Shown: positions 54,458 through 62,671 of the stretch, in pieces
Position numbering within the stretch: position 1 is the stretch's first letter
How the letters are laid out: every line of letters starts with the position of its first letter
Origin: Sphingomonas sp. Root241
GTDB taxonomy: Bacteria; Pseudomonadota; Alphaproteobacteria; Sphingomonadales; Sphingomonadaceae
Direction of reading: 5' to 3'
Assembly: GCF_001428865.1 (NCBI RefSeq)
Contig: NZ_LMIV01000001.1
Location: forward strand, 553,776 to 617,775
DNA: 64,000 bases
The notes under the pieces: generated by a model
Told to the model about the DNA's origin: nothing
Database searches by the model: none
The model's input: only the letters and a program-made list of their open reading frames with translations
Made by a program: the position numbers and the translations under genes

Positions 54458-55207
54458 ATGGGCATTTTTGCCCGAAAAATGCGCCCGGCTCTGATCGGGC
54501 TCTGCCTGCTGCTCGCCGCGTGCGGGCGGGCAGAGCTCTATTCGAAGCTCACCGAGACGCAGGCCAACGAGATGATCGCGGTGCTCCATAGCGCCGGGAT
54601 CGAGGCGACCAAGAAGGAGGCTGGCGAAAACGGCTGGACGCTGCAGACCGAGAAGGGCGATTTCAGCCGCGCGGTCGAAGTGCTCCATTCGCAGGGCTAT
54701 CCCCGCGAGGAATTCGCCTCGCTGGGGACGGTGTTCAAGCGCGAGGGGCTGGTCTCCTCGCCCACCGAGGAGAAGGCTCGGCTGGTCTATGGCATGAGCC
54801 AGGAGCTGTCGCACACCATCTCGGAGATCGACGGCGTGGTGCAGGCGCGCGTCCATCTCGTGCTGCCCGACAATCAGCCGCTCGCCGAAACGGGGCAGCC
54901 CGCATCGGCATCGGTTTTCATCAAATACCGCCCCGGCACCAACATCGACACTCAGATCGGCAAGGTGAAGGCGCTGGTCGTCAATTCGGTGCAAGGGCTG
55001 AAGTACGAAAATGTGTCGGTCGAGACGTTCCCGGCGCAACCCCTGCCGACCATCGCGCGCAAGGACGGTGGGGAAATGCTCAACGCCAATCTGATCGGTG
55101 TCGGGATCGCCGAGCTCCTGCTGCTGATCGCCGCGCTGGGCTATCCGAGCCTGCGGCGCTGGCAGCAGCGTCGTGCTGCGGTGGCGCGGCGGGAGGGCGG
55201 CGCATGA
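54458..55207 (+). CDS. sctJ: Inner-membrane ring lipoprotein SctJ
   Basis: A 249-residue YscJ/FliF-like lipoprotein. The lipobox LLAACG gives Cys after residue 21. Two ring-building domains follow (TETQANEMIAVLHSAGIEAT; FKREGLVSSPTEEKARLVYG; VVQARVHLVLP) and a C-terminal membrane helix (LIGVGIAELLLLIAALGY). It overlaps the next gene by 4 bp. Confidence 0.95.
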   Translation: MGIFARKMRPALIGLCLLLAACGRAELYSKLTETQANEMIAVLHSAGIEATKKEAGENGWTLQTEKGDFSRAVEVLHSQGYPREEFASLGTVFKREGLVSSPTEEKARLVYGMSQELSHTISEIDGVVQARVHLVLPDNQPLAETGQPASASVFIKYRPGTNIDTQIGKVKALVVNSVQGLKYENVSVETFPAQPLPTIARKDGGEMLNANLIGVGIAELLLLIAALGYPSLRRWQQRRAAVARREGGA

Positions 55208-55722
55208 GGGCCTTCGAGCAACGCGCCACCCTCGCGGCGATCGGCAACGATCTCGTCGCGGTCGAAGGCGGGCCGGGATATCGTCGGGGGGCCTTGCTGC
55301 TGAAGCATCTGAGCGGCTGCGACGATCCGGTAGCGTGCTTCACCGATTTGCCAAACGCCCCCGATTGGCTGCGGCTGCCGGCAGCGGCGCAGCACAAGCT
55401 CGCGCTGCGGGTGGCTTTGCTGTGGATGGGCGATGCGCTGGCGGGCTCGATCGACGGCGCGTGGCTGGGCGGGCTGGCCGAAGTCGCCGGCGAGGACCTG
55501 CTCGACTGGGCGATCGAGACAATTCCTGCAATGCCGTCCGCGCCTGCGCGGCGGCTGGAGCCCGGCGAGCTCGAGATTTACGGCTTCTCGTTGCTGCGCG
55601 AGCAATTGCCGATGGCGCTGCGCGGCTATCTGCCGTGGCGCGCCGACCATCTAGCGCTGTCCTGTCCGCGCGATGCGCTCGACGCCTTCGTCACTGCCGC
55701 GGTGGAGGCGGCACGCGCATGA
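55204..55722 (+). CDS. sctK: Probable SctK sorting-platform accessory protein
   Basis: A 172-residue soluble protein with weak sequence signals. Its place between sctJ and sctL, with coupled overlaps on both sides, is the sctK position, and the size is close to that of known SctK. The WIxxL-like and helical C-terminal features are only suggestive, so the call rests mainly on gene order. Confidence 0.6.
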   Translation: MRAFEQRATLAAIGNDLVAVEGGPGYRRGALLLKHLSGCDDPVACFTDLPNAPDWLRLPAAAQHKLALRVALLWMGDALAGSIDGAWLGGLAEVAGEDLLDWAIETIPAMPSAPARRLEPGELEIYGFSLLREQLPMALRGYLPWRADHLALSCPRDALDAFVTAAVEAARA

Positions 55723-56315
55723 GCTTCCTCGTGCTGCACGCCGACCGGCTGGCGACTGCGCTCACCGACGATCCCCTGGTGCCCGCCGCCGATGTCGGCC
55801 GGGTACAGGACGCGCTTGCCTTGCTCGCCGAAGCCGGTGATTTGCGGCAGGACGCGGAAGAAGCGATCGATGTCGCGCGTGCGGCGGCGCATGCCGAGGG
55901 CTTCGCTGCGGGCCGCGAGGAGGGGCTTGCTGCGGGGGAGATTGAACGACAGGCTGAACTTGTCCGCCTCGCGATGCGCGACAGCGAGCGGCAGAAGGAC
56001 ATTGCGCGGCTCGCGCTCGAAGTGGTCCGGCGGATCGCCGGCGAATTGGACGACGGCGTGATGGTGGCTGGCCTCGCCGAGCGCGCGGCGGCCCAGCTCG
56101 TGCCGGACAGCGGGGCGGTGGTGCGCGTCGCCCCGGCCGCGGCGGAGGTGGTGCGCGCCCGGCTGAACGGACGCGCCGGGCTCAGCGTCGAGGCCGATCC
56201 GCTGCTCGGGGACCAGGATTGCGTGATCGAGACCGCGCTCGGCCGTACGCATGCCGGGCTCGACACGCAGCTCGCGCAGATCGAGCGGATGTGGGGCGAG
56301 GCACTCCATGGCTGA
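55719..56315 (+). CDS. sctL: ATPase stator protein SctL
   Basis: A 198-residue FliH/SctL protein. A central helical segment ([20 protein letters not shown]) has the GxxxG-like spacing of this family; the C-terminal domain includes [11 protein letters not shown] and [20 protein letters not shown], the usual DPxLxxGxCxIETxxG motif. It tethers the ATPase to the C-ring. It overlaps sctN by 8 bp. Confidence 0.9.
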   Translation: MSFLVLHADRLATALTDDPLVPAADVGRVQDALALLAEAGDLRQDAEEAIDVARAAAHAEGFAAGREEGLAAGEIERQAELVRLAMRDSERQKDIARLALEVVRRIAGELDDGVMVAGLAERAAAQLVPDSGAVVRVAPAAAEVVRARLNGRAGLSVEADPLLGDQDCVIETALGRTHAGLDTQLAQIERMWGEALHG

Positions 56316-57633
56316 CGGTCCTCTCGCCACCGTCGATCAATTGCTCGCCGGGCTCCAGCGCAGCCCGACGGTCGAGCGGCGCGGGCGGCTGGTCGAAGTG
56401 CTCGGCACGACGCTCAAGGTGACCGGAATCGCGCCGCGCGTCGGCGATTTCTGCGAAGTGATCGAGCCTTCGACCGGCCGGGTGGTGCCCGTCGAGGTGG
56501 TCGGGATCGCGGGGCAGGCGACGATCCTGACGCCGCTCGGCGATGTGCGCGGCCTTTCGGTAGATGCCGAAGTGATCGTGCGCAGCGGCGCGGATCTCGT
56601 GCCGTGGGGTGAGGAGCTGCTCGGCCGGGTGCTCGACGGTCGCGGCCGCCCGATCGACGGCAGGGGCGAGCTTCCCGCCGATCTCAAGCGCCGCCCGCTG
56701 CATGCGCCCGCGCCGCAGCCGATGGAGCGCGCGCTGATCGACGCGCCGCTGCCGACCGGGGTCCGCGCAATCGATACGCTGCTGACGCTGGGCCGTGGCC
56801 AGCGCCTCGGCGTGTTCGCGGCGGCGGGCGGCGGCAAGTCGACCTTGCTCGGCATGCTCGCGCGTTTTGCCGAGGCCGATGTGATCGTCATCGCGCTGAT
56901 CGGCGAGCGCGGCCGCGAAGTGCGCGAGTTCATCGAGGATGCGCTGGGCGAGGCGGGGCTGGCGCGTTCGGTGATCGTCTGCGCGACGTCGGATCGTGCG
57001 GCGATGGAGCGGGTGCGCGCGGCGCATCACGCGACCGCAGTTGCCGAAGGCTTCCGCAGCGAAGGGCGCAGCGTGCTGTTGCTGATGGATTCGGTCACGC
57101 GCTTCGCCCGCGCGCTCCGCGAGATCGGACTGGCGGCGGGCGAGCCGCCGGTGCGCCGCGGTTTTCCGCCTTCGGTCTTCGCCGAATTGCCGCGGCTGTT
57201 CGAGCGTGCCGGCAACGACGCGACCGGATCGATCACGGGGATCTACACCGTGTTGCTCGAGGACGAGGAAGGCGACGATCCGATCGGCGAGGAAGTGCGC
57301 TCCATCCTCGACGGGCATGTGATCCTGTCGCGGAAACTCGGCGCGGCGGGGCATTATCCGGCGATCGACGTGCTCGCTAGCCTCAGCCGCCTGTTCCCCC
57401 GGCTAGCGACGCCGGCGCATCGCGAAGCGGCGACGCGGGTGCGGGCGTTGCTGGCGAAGCATGCGGAGATCGAATTCCTCGTTCAGGTCGGCGAGTATCG
57501 CGCCGGCGCCGATCCGCTTGCCGATCGCGCGATCGCGGCCAGGCCGGAGATCGATACGCTGCTGCGACAGGACACCGATCGGCCGGAAGACTTCCAGACC
57601 TCGCTGATGCTGCTGCGCGGAGTCGCCGGCTGA
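56308..57633 (+). CDS. sctN: Type III secretion ATPase SctN
   Basis: A 441-residue F1-beta-like ATPase. The P-loop AAAGGGKST (171-179) has Ala instead of the usual first Gly but keeps [22 protein letters not shown], the Walker [16 protein letters not shown], and [19 protein letters not shown] follow. It powers substrate unfolding and chaperone release. Confidence 0.96.
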   Translation: MADGPLATVDQLLAGLQRSPTVERRGRLVEVLGTTLKVTGIAPRVGDFCEVIEPSTGRVVPVEVVGIAGQATILTPLGDVRGLSVDAEVIVRSGADLVPWGEELLGRVLDGRGRPIDGRGELPADLKRRPLHAPAPQPMERALIDAPLPTGVRAIDTLLTLGRGQRLGVFAAAGGGKSTLLGMLARFAEADVIVIALIGERGREVREFIEDALGEAGLARSVIVCATSDRAAMERVRAAHHATAVAEGFRSEGRSVLLLMDSVTRFARALREIGLAAGEPPVRRGFPPSVFAELPRLFERAGNDATGSITGIYTVLLEDEEGDDPIGEEVRSILDGHVILSRKLGAAGHYPAIDVLASLSRLFPRLATPAHREAATRVRALLAKHAEIEFLVQVGEYRAGADPLADRAIAARPEIDTLLRQDTDRPEDFQTSLMLLRGVAG

Positions 57634-58091
57634 TGCGCAGCGGTGATCAGCGGCGGCAGGCGCAGGTCCTGGTCCGGTTGCGCGAGGTACGGATGCAGAG
57701 CGCCGCGGCAGCGCTGGCCGAGGCCCGTGCAGCGACCGCCGCAGCCGAACGCGAGCGCGCCGAAGCCGACGCGGCCGCCGACGTGGCGGACGCCGCGATG
57801 GCGCAGGCGCGGGCGGATCTGACGACCGATCCGGCCGAGGCCGAGCGGCTGCTCGCGGTGGTTGACCGCAGCCAGTTCCGGCGCTCGGTGGCGCGCAGCG
57901 CGCTCAACGACGCGCGCGAGGCCGAGCGGCTTTCCGTCGAGGCCGAGGCCGAGCGACGCAAGGCGATGATCCTCGCCCGCGCCCGGCACGACCTGCTGGC
58001 CGAGCATGCCGGGCAGGCGGTGCGGCGCTGGGCCCGAAGGCAGGAAGAGCGCACTGCGCTCGACAATATGGAAGCACGGAGGCGATCATGA
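57633..58091 (+). CDS. sctO: Central stalk protein SctO
   Basis: A 152-residue, almost entirely coiled-coil protein rich in Ala, Glu and Arg (EARAATAAAERERAEADAAA). It lies between sctN and sctP, overlapping sctN by 1 bp (TGATG), the position of the FliJ/SctO stalk. Sequence alone is not specific; position and coiled coil decide. Confidence 0.8.
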   Translation: MRSGDQRRQAQVLVRLREVRMQSAAAALAEARAATAAAERERAEADAAADVADAAMAQARADLTTDPAEAERLLAVVDRSQFRRSVARSALNDAREAERLSVEAEAERRKAMILARARHDLLAEHAGQAVRRWARRQEERTALDNMEARRRS

Positions 58092-58720
58092 CCCGCGTCA
58101 GCTCCCCGAACACGCAGCCGGTGCGCCAGCCGGCACAGGGGTCGGTGCCGGCCCGCGCCCAGCCCGCGCCCGCCGATATCCGGGCGATGAAAGAGGCGCT
58201 GGCCAAGGCACGATTGCCGGAAAAGGAGCAGCCGGCCGGCACCGTCCAGCATAAATCCCTGAAGGGGCTGGTGCAGCCCGAACGCCGGGGCGAGACGATC
58301 GTCCAGCAACGCGAGGCGTTCGGCGATTCGCGTGACACGGCGCTGCGTCAGGAGCGCGAGGCGCACGACCGGCAGGACGGTCTGTTCGGCTTTGCCGGCC
58401 ATGCCCAGCCGCAGCCGCTGGCGATGCCGGCGGTGGCCGCCGCGCATGTCGATCCCGGCGCATTCGCGCAGATGCTCGCCGATCTCTGGACGCGCGAGAA
58501 CGGCAAGGGCGCGAAGGAAGTCCTGGTGACATTCGGCGATCGGGCCTGGCCGGTCACCGGGGCTCGGCTGGTGCGCAACGCCGCGGGCACGCTCGACGTG
58601 GCGCTGCTGCTCGGCGATCGCGCGCCACCTTATGACGGCACCTTGCGCGAGCTGGAGGCGCAGTTCGAAGGCGCGGGGATCGCGCTGGGCAGCCTCTCGA
58701 CCGAGGCGACTTTCGCCTGA
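58088..58720 (+). CDS. sctP: Probable needle-length regulator SctP
   Basis: A 210-residue protein with a Pro/Gln-rich, disordered N-terminal half (about 1-110) and a compact C-terminal domain (about 120-205) with KEVLVTFGDRAWPVTGARLV, the FliK/SctP plan. It would interact with SctU to switch specificity. It is the last gene of the rightward operon. Confidence 0.72.
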   Translation: MTRVSSPNTQPVRQPAQGSVPARAQPAPADIRAMKEALAKARLPEKEQPAGTVQHKSLKGLVQPERRGETIVQQREAFGDSRDTALRQEREAHDRQDGLFGFAGHAQPQPLAMPAVAAAHVDPGAFAQMLADLWTRENGKGAKEVLVTFGDRAWPVTGARLVRNAAGTLDVALLLGDRAPPYDGTLRELEAQFEGAGIALGSLSTEATFA

Positions 58721-58732
58721 GGCACTAACCAG

Positions 58733-58827
58733 CCCGTTCGCCCTGAGCCTGTCGAAGGGCGGTCCTTCTCTCGCTGACGGCCCGCAAAAGCAGGGATGGT
58801 GCTTCGACAAGCTCAGCACGAACGGGG
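58733..58827. repeat. Intergenic palindromic repeat (family D)
   Basis: Arms CCCGTTCGCCCTGAGCCTGT and GCTCAGCACGAACGGG, each extended by a GTCGAAG or CTTCGAC block, form a large inverted repeat. This CGTTCG-CTGAGC-GTCGAAG pattern is a common sphingomonad intergenic repeat. It separates the T3SS operon from the convergent ankyrin gene and may help end transcription. Confidence 0.75.
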
Positions 58828-58837
58828 ATTTTGGGAC

Positions 58838-59731
58838 TTAGCGCGCGACCGCGGCGTTTGATTTGATCAGCGCCAACACCGCGGGCGGCACCTGCTGCGC
58901 GCCTGCAGCCCGCGCCGCCGCCGGTGGCCAGTTGCCGCCGGCCGCCGCTTCGCGCACTTCGCGGGGTGAAGGAGCGGGCTCCGGCCAGCCGAGCTTCTTC
59001 AGCCGCGCCGCCAATCGACGCCGCGCCTCGGCCTCTTCCGCGGATTCGGTGAGCATCCGCGTCGTTGCCGCGCTGCCGAGATTGCCGCCGCCGCTGTCGA
59101 TCGCCCAAGGGTCAGCACCGCGATCGAGCAGCAATTCGGCGATGCGAAAATGCTCCATGTCGAGCGCGGTATGGAGCGGGCGGTTGCCGGTCGCTTCCAT
59201 CGCGTTCGGGTCGGCGCGGAAATCGAGCAGCATCCGTACCGCGCCGAGCGAGTTTAGCGTGATCGCGGTGCGGAGGGGGCCGGCCGGGTTGCCCGCCGGA
59301 CCTGGACTCGCCCCCGCTTCGAGCAGGCGATGTGCAAATGTCGGGTCTTTCGCTCGTAGTGCGATGCGCAGCGGCAGCCCCTTGTCCTCGACTCCGTTGA
59401 GCGGCGCGCCGCCGCGGATGACGAGATCGACGACATCCACCCGGCATGTCGCGAGCGCGACTGAGAGCATGTCGTAATGTGTTCCCACGCGGCGACGCGC
59501 GAGCCCCGGATCGCCGCGCAGCAATTGTTCTGCACGCTCGAGATCGCCGTCGAACAACGCCTCGCCGAAGTCGCGCGCCGCGGCGCCTAGACGCTGGTCG
59601 GTCAGCGTGTCGCGGCGCGTGGGCAGTTCGGTGCCCTGCGCGAAGCAATCGGCGCGGGCGTCGCTTTCGCAGCCCATCGTCATGAGCGCGAGCGCGGGGC
59701 TGAACGGGAGGAATCTGTGCACACGCCGCAC
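58838..59731 (-). CDS. Exported ankyrin-repeat protein
   Basis: A 297-residue protein with an N-terminal export signal containing a lipobox-like MTMGC. From about residue 55 it has four or five ankyrin repeats (DLVIRGGAPLNGVEDKGLPL; HRLLEAGASPG; NAMEATGNRPLHTALDMEHF; LLLDRGADPWAI). The signal sends it to the envelope rather than the T3SS. It is convergent with sctP. The GTG start at 59731 is tentative. Confidence 0.8.
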   Translation of the reverse strand: MRRVHRFLPFSPALALMTMGCESDARADCFAQGTELPTRRDTLTDQRLGAAARDFGEALFDGDLERAEQLLRGDPGLARRRVGTHYDMLSVALATCRVDVVDLVIRGGAPLNGVEDKGLPLRIALRAKDPTFAHRLLEAGASPGPAGNPAGPLRTAITLNSLGAVRMLLDFRADPNAMEATGNRPLHTALDMEHFRIAELLLDRGADPWAIDSGGGNLGSAATTRMLTESAEEAEARRRLAARLKKLGWPEPAPSPREVREAAAGGNWPPAAARAAGAQQVPPAVLALIKSNAAVAR

Positions 59732-59763
59732 CCTCTGCCTATTGCGAGCAGTGCGTCAACCGC

Positions 59764-60861
59764 TCAGCGGCCGGCTTGTGCCGCGGTTCCGGCGAGCACC
59801 CAGTCCATGCTGTGGCGATCGACCGGATTGATCGAATCCCACCAATGCGCGCCTTCGGGGCGTACATTGGGCAGATCGTGCTGCGCGCCATAGGCTTCAG
59901 GCAGATCGACCACCGCCGCGCCGACGATCGCGCCACCACCACCGATCAGGCCGCCGAGCCCGGCGCCGATCGCCCGATCGCCGCCTTCCTGCAGCGTGGT
60001 CAGGATCTCGCCGGGAACGCGGTAATTGTTGATCGACGAGAGGCCGCGGCTGTTCGCCTGCGCGACGGACCGTGCTTTCTCGATCGTATTCTGGTGCAGG
60101 CCGGCGGCATTGAAAGTGTCGGCGGGACGGCCCGAGGCGATCGCCGCCTCCGCCGCGAGACCGCCGCCGAGCGAATGCCCGACCAGGGTCACGTCGGCGT
60201 CGGTGCGCGCGAGCTTCTTCCCGATTTCGAGCGCATTGGCATAATGCGTCGAATTGAAGCCTAGGCCCTGCTGGGCGTTGCTCTTCCAGTCGTCGCCGGC
60301 CTGGCTGCCGCGGAAGACGACGGTGTAGCGTTCCTGCCCGGCCTCGCCGCTGACATAGACGCGCGCGCGGAAGCTGCTTTCGCCGGGTTGCTCGAGCATC
60401 TCCGACGTGAGCCCGAGGCGCGCCAGATCTGCGTCGCTGGCGGCGCGATAGCCCGCGGGCGGATTGGGCACGTCGTTATAGACGTCCTTGGCGAGCAGTG
60501 CGTTGGTGTGGACCTGTGCGAGATCGGGCGCATCGTTCGCCGCGAGGCGCGGCTCGGAGGGAGCGGTAGCGCCGGTGACCGGGGACAGCGCCGCGAGATG
60601 CACCGGCTGGGCGTCGGAAGCGTTGCGCGCGCCGGGCGCGAACGGGACGACGGCGCCCCGATCGTTCGCGACGCGCTGCTGGAGGGAGTCGACGCCATCG
60701 GCCCGGGGGGAGGTGGATGCCGATGGCGTCGTGTGCAGGGCCGGCGTGACACTCGGCGACTGCCAATCCGAACGATAGGTCTCGGCGCCGCGCGACGCCG
60801 ATGGCGGCGTCGACGGGGAGGTCGACGCGCTGGAAACGGGGGCTGCTCTGTTTACCTGCAT
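59764..60861 (-). CDS. Lipase-like alpha/beta hydrolase, candidate T3SS effector
   Basis: A 365-residue protein with no signal peptide. Residues 1 to about 110 are Ser/Thr/Pro-rich and disordered (VSSASTSPSTPPSASRGAET), a typical type III export region. A class-3-lipase-like domain follows, with VVFRGSQAGDDWKSN and the nucleophile elbow GHSLGGG (S230); a glycine-rich hydrophobic stretch lies near 310-330 (GAGLGGLIGGGGAIVGAAVV). The island dyad is 59 bp upstream. It may act as a phospholipase. Confidence 0.78.
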   Translation of the reverse strand: MQVNRAAPVSSASTSPSTPPSASRGAETYRSDWQSPSVTPALHTTPSASTSPRADGVDSLQQRVANDRGAVVPFAPGARNASDAQPVHLAALSPVTGATAPSEPRLAANDAPDLAQVHTNALLAKDVYNDVPNPPAGYRAASDADLARLGLTSEMLEQPGESSFRARVYVSGEAGQERYTVVFRGSQAGDDWKSNAQQGLGFNSTHYANALEIGKKLARTDADVTLVGHSLGGGLAAEAAIASGRPADTFNAAGLHQNTIEKARSVAQANSRGLSSINNYRVPGEILTTLQEGGDRAIGAGLGGLIGGGGAIVGAAVVDLPEAYGAQHDLPNVRPEGAHWWDSINPVDRHSMDWVLAGTAAQAGR

Positions 60862-60919
60862 CGCGCGCCGTCCTTCGATCGGATGTGCCGGAGATGCCGC
60901 GCGGGGGCGGCGCACGCCA

Positions 60920-60934
60920 TAATCGATCCGATTA
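60920..60934. promoter_or_regulatory. Island dyad, site 5 (bidirectional)
   Basis: TAATCGATCCGATTA, with flanking A/T giving ATAATCG/CGATTAT arms, is the most symmetric copy. It lies 59 bp from the lipase start and 55 bp from the calpain start, so one site can serve two divergent genes. Confidence 0.7.
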
Positions 60935-60988
60935 TCGCGGCGCGCGTGCACGCGAGGCATAGCTCCGTGCAAGAATGGGAGAGTCGGC

Positions 60989-61942
60989 ATGATCGAGGCC
61001 GCGGGCGCCGCTACAGGCGTTGCAAACCGCTTCAATCTGGATTCGCTGCTCGCGGGCAGCTCGGTCTCGATACCGGGGATGCGGATATCGATCGACGGGG
61101 CGAGCGCGGCGGGCAAGGCCGCCGAGGTCCGCTTCGACGCTGCCGATCTCTACGGCGCCAAGGGCCCGCAGGCGGCGGACATCCGCCAGGACGCGCTCGG
61201 CGACTGCTATTTCGTCGCGACGCTGGGCGCGGTGGCGCGGCAGCAGCCCGATGCGATCCGCAACATGATCAGCTTCGATGCGAAGACCGGCAATTTCACG
61301 GTCACGCTGCACGATGGCGACGGCAATCCCCAGTCGGTGCAGGTCACCCAGGCCGAGCTGGAGGACAATCTCGCGCGGCAGGGCGGCTCCACCGTCGACA
61401 ATAGCGGACTCGACGGTCCGATCTGGCCGGCGGTCGCCGAGACCGCCTATGCGAAGGTCCATGACAGCAATCCGGCGGACGGCCTGACCGAGGGCTATAA
61501 CGCCATCGCCAATGGCGGCTGGCCGCAGGACGCGATGCAGGCGATCACCGGCGATCGCGGCGACGAGATCCGCTATTCAGAAGGCTTCTTCGAAAGCGAG
61601 AATTCGGCGCTCGACCGGATGGCGGGGCAGGTCGACGCGGCGCTCTCCAACGGTCGCCCGGTGACATTATGGACCGTTCCCGAGAATCGCAGCCTGTGGG
61701 ACAAGATCCGCGGGAATGAAGGCACGCAGGACGGCCTCGTCGACAACCATGTCTATACGGTCGAGGGCGTCCACAAGAATGCCGACGGCGAGTGGATGGT
61801 GACGGTGCGCAATCCGTGGAGCACCAACATGAACGTAGGGGAGGGGCACGATACCGCGTCCCCGACGATGGAAGTGCCGTTGCGCACGCTGGCCGATACC
61901 GGCGGGGCCGAGGCCTTCACGGTGGGGCCTGCGTCACGCTAA
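60989..61942 (+). CDS. Calpain-type cysteine protease, candidate T3SS effector
   Basis: A 317-residue protein with no signal peptide. The papain-like calpain triad is complete: C73 in QDALGDCYFVATLGA, H254 in DNHVYTVEGV and N275 in VRNPWSTN. The first 50 residues are polar and Ser/Ala-rich. Bacterial calpain-like proteins are rare and some are secreted. It shares the dyad at 60920-60934 with the divergent lipase gene. Confidence 0.85.
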   Translation: MIEAAGAATGVANRFNLDSLLAGSSVSIPGMRISIDGASAAGKAAEVRFDAADLYGAKGPQAADIRQDALGDCYFVATLGAVARQQPDAIRNMISFDAKTGNFTVTLHDGDGNPQSVQVTQAELEDNLARQGGSTVDNSGLDGPIWPAVAETAYAKVHDSNPADGLTEGYNAIANGGWPQDAMQAITGDRGDEIRYSEGFFESENSALDRMAGQVDAALSNGRPVTLWTVPENRSLWDKIRGNEGTQDGLVDNHVYTVEGVHKNADGEWMVTVRNPWSTNMNVGEGHDTASPTMEVPLRTLADTGGAEAFTVGPASR

Positions 61943-61962
61943 AGGGTTGAGCCGCCCGCGAT

Positions 61963-62403
61963 ATGCGGGCACGCTGGGCTTTGAGGAAACCGTTGCTGAA
62001 AGCGCTGCTCTTGAGTCTGTTAGCCTTTCTGGGCCTCGCTCCCGGGTTCGACATCGCGTCATTGCCCGCCCCGGCGGGCTCACGAGCGGGAGCAAGCGCG
62101 GCGGAGCGGCAGGCATTGCACGCGCTGGCCCAAGATGTGTCCGGAGGCGGCGCCATCATGGAGAGCGAGCGCCTGTTTCAGGTGGGGAAGGACGTTCCCT
62201 GGGCGGCGATCGCCAAGCGCATCGACAATCTGGCACGCCAGCGCGGCGCAAGTCCCGTAGCATTACCCGGCGCCGATCCCGGCAAGAAGCTCGCCCAGGC
62301 GTGGCGCGGGCGCGATGGGCGCGGTGTGCTGGTGGCGATGCTGGGTTCTTCGCGTACGGGCGGAGCGGTGGCGTATTTCGCGGTTCGATTCAAGGATGGT
62401 TGA
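61963..62403 (+). CDS. Unrecognised small exported protein
   Basis: A 146-residue protein with an N-terminal hydrophobic segment (LLKALLLSLLAFLGLAPG) that is a signal peptide or anchor, and a small soluble domain ending AVAYFAVRFKDG. No family is recognised. It follows the calpain gene by 20 bp and may be co-transcribed; an accessory or immunity-like role is possible but unsupported. Confidence 0.55.
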   Translation: MRARWALRKPLLKALLLSLLAFLGLAPGFDIASLPAPAGSRAGASAAERQALHALAQDVSGGGAIMESERLFQVGKDVPWAAIAKRIDNLARQRGASPVALPGADPGKKLAQAWRGRDGRGVLVAMLGSSRTGGAVAYFAVRFKDG

Positions 62404-62542
62404 TCGGAGGTCGAACGTACCGAATCGCCGCAGGCGGAAGACGCGCGGCGACGAGGCTCGTCTTCGAGCGCGGTCGTCTGCAACGATATTTGATAGATAT
62501 CTGATACGTGCGTACCAGATCCAGCTAACTCACTGAAAATAG

Positions 62543-62617
62543 TGGTGACCCCTACGGGAATCGAACCCGTGCTTCAGCCGTGAAAGGGCCGCGTCCTAAC
62601 CGCTAGACGAAGGGGCC
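62543..62617 (-). tRNA. tRNA-Glu (TTC)
   Basis: A 75-nt cloverleaf on the minus strand beginning GGCCCCTTCGTCTAGCGGTT. The anticodon loop CTTTCAC gives TTC, the T loop is GGTTCGATTCC, and CCA is encoded. Its 3' end faces the type III island. Confidence 0.97.
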
Positions 62618-62671
62618 ATGCCGGAGCGTGGAACGGCCGGTTAGGCAAGGATGCGGCGCGGGTCAAGCACC

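Noticed and set aside
42944..58720. Flagellar export system
   Set aside because: The FliO-like gene and FlhA/FlhB-like families could suggest flagella, but a secretin, SctD, SctJ lipoprotein, needle and inner-rod genes are present, and there is no flagellin, hook, rod or motor gene.
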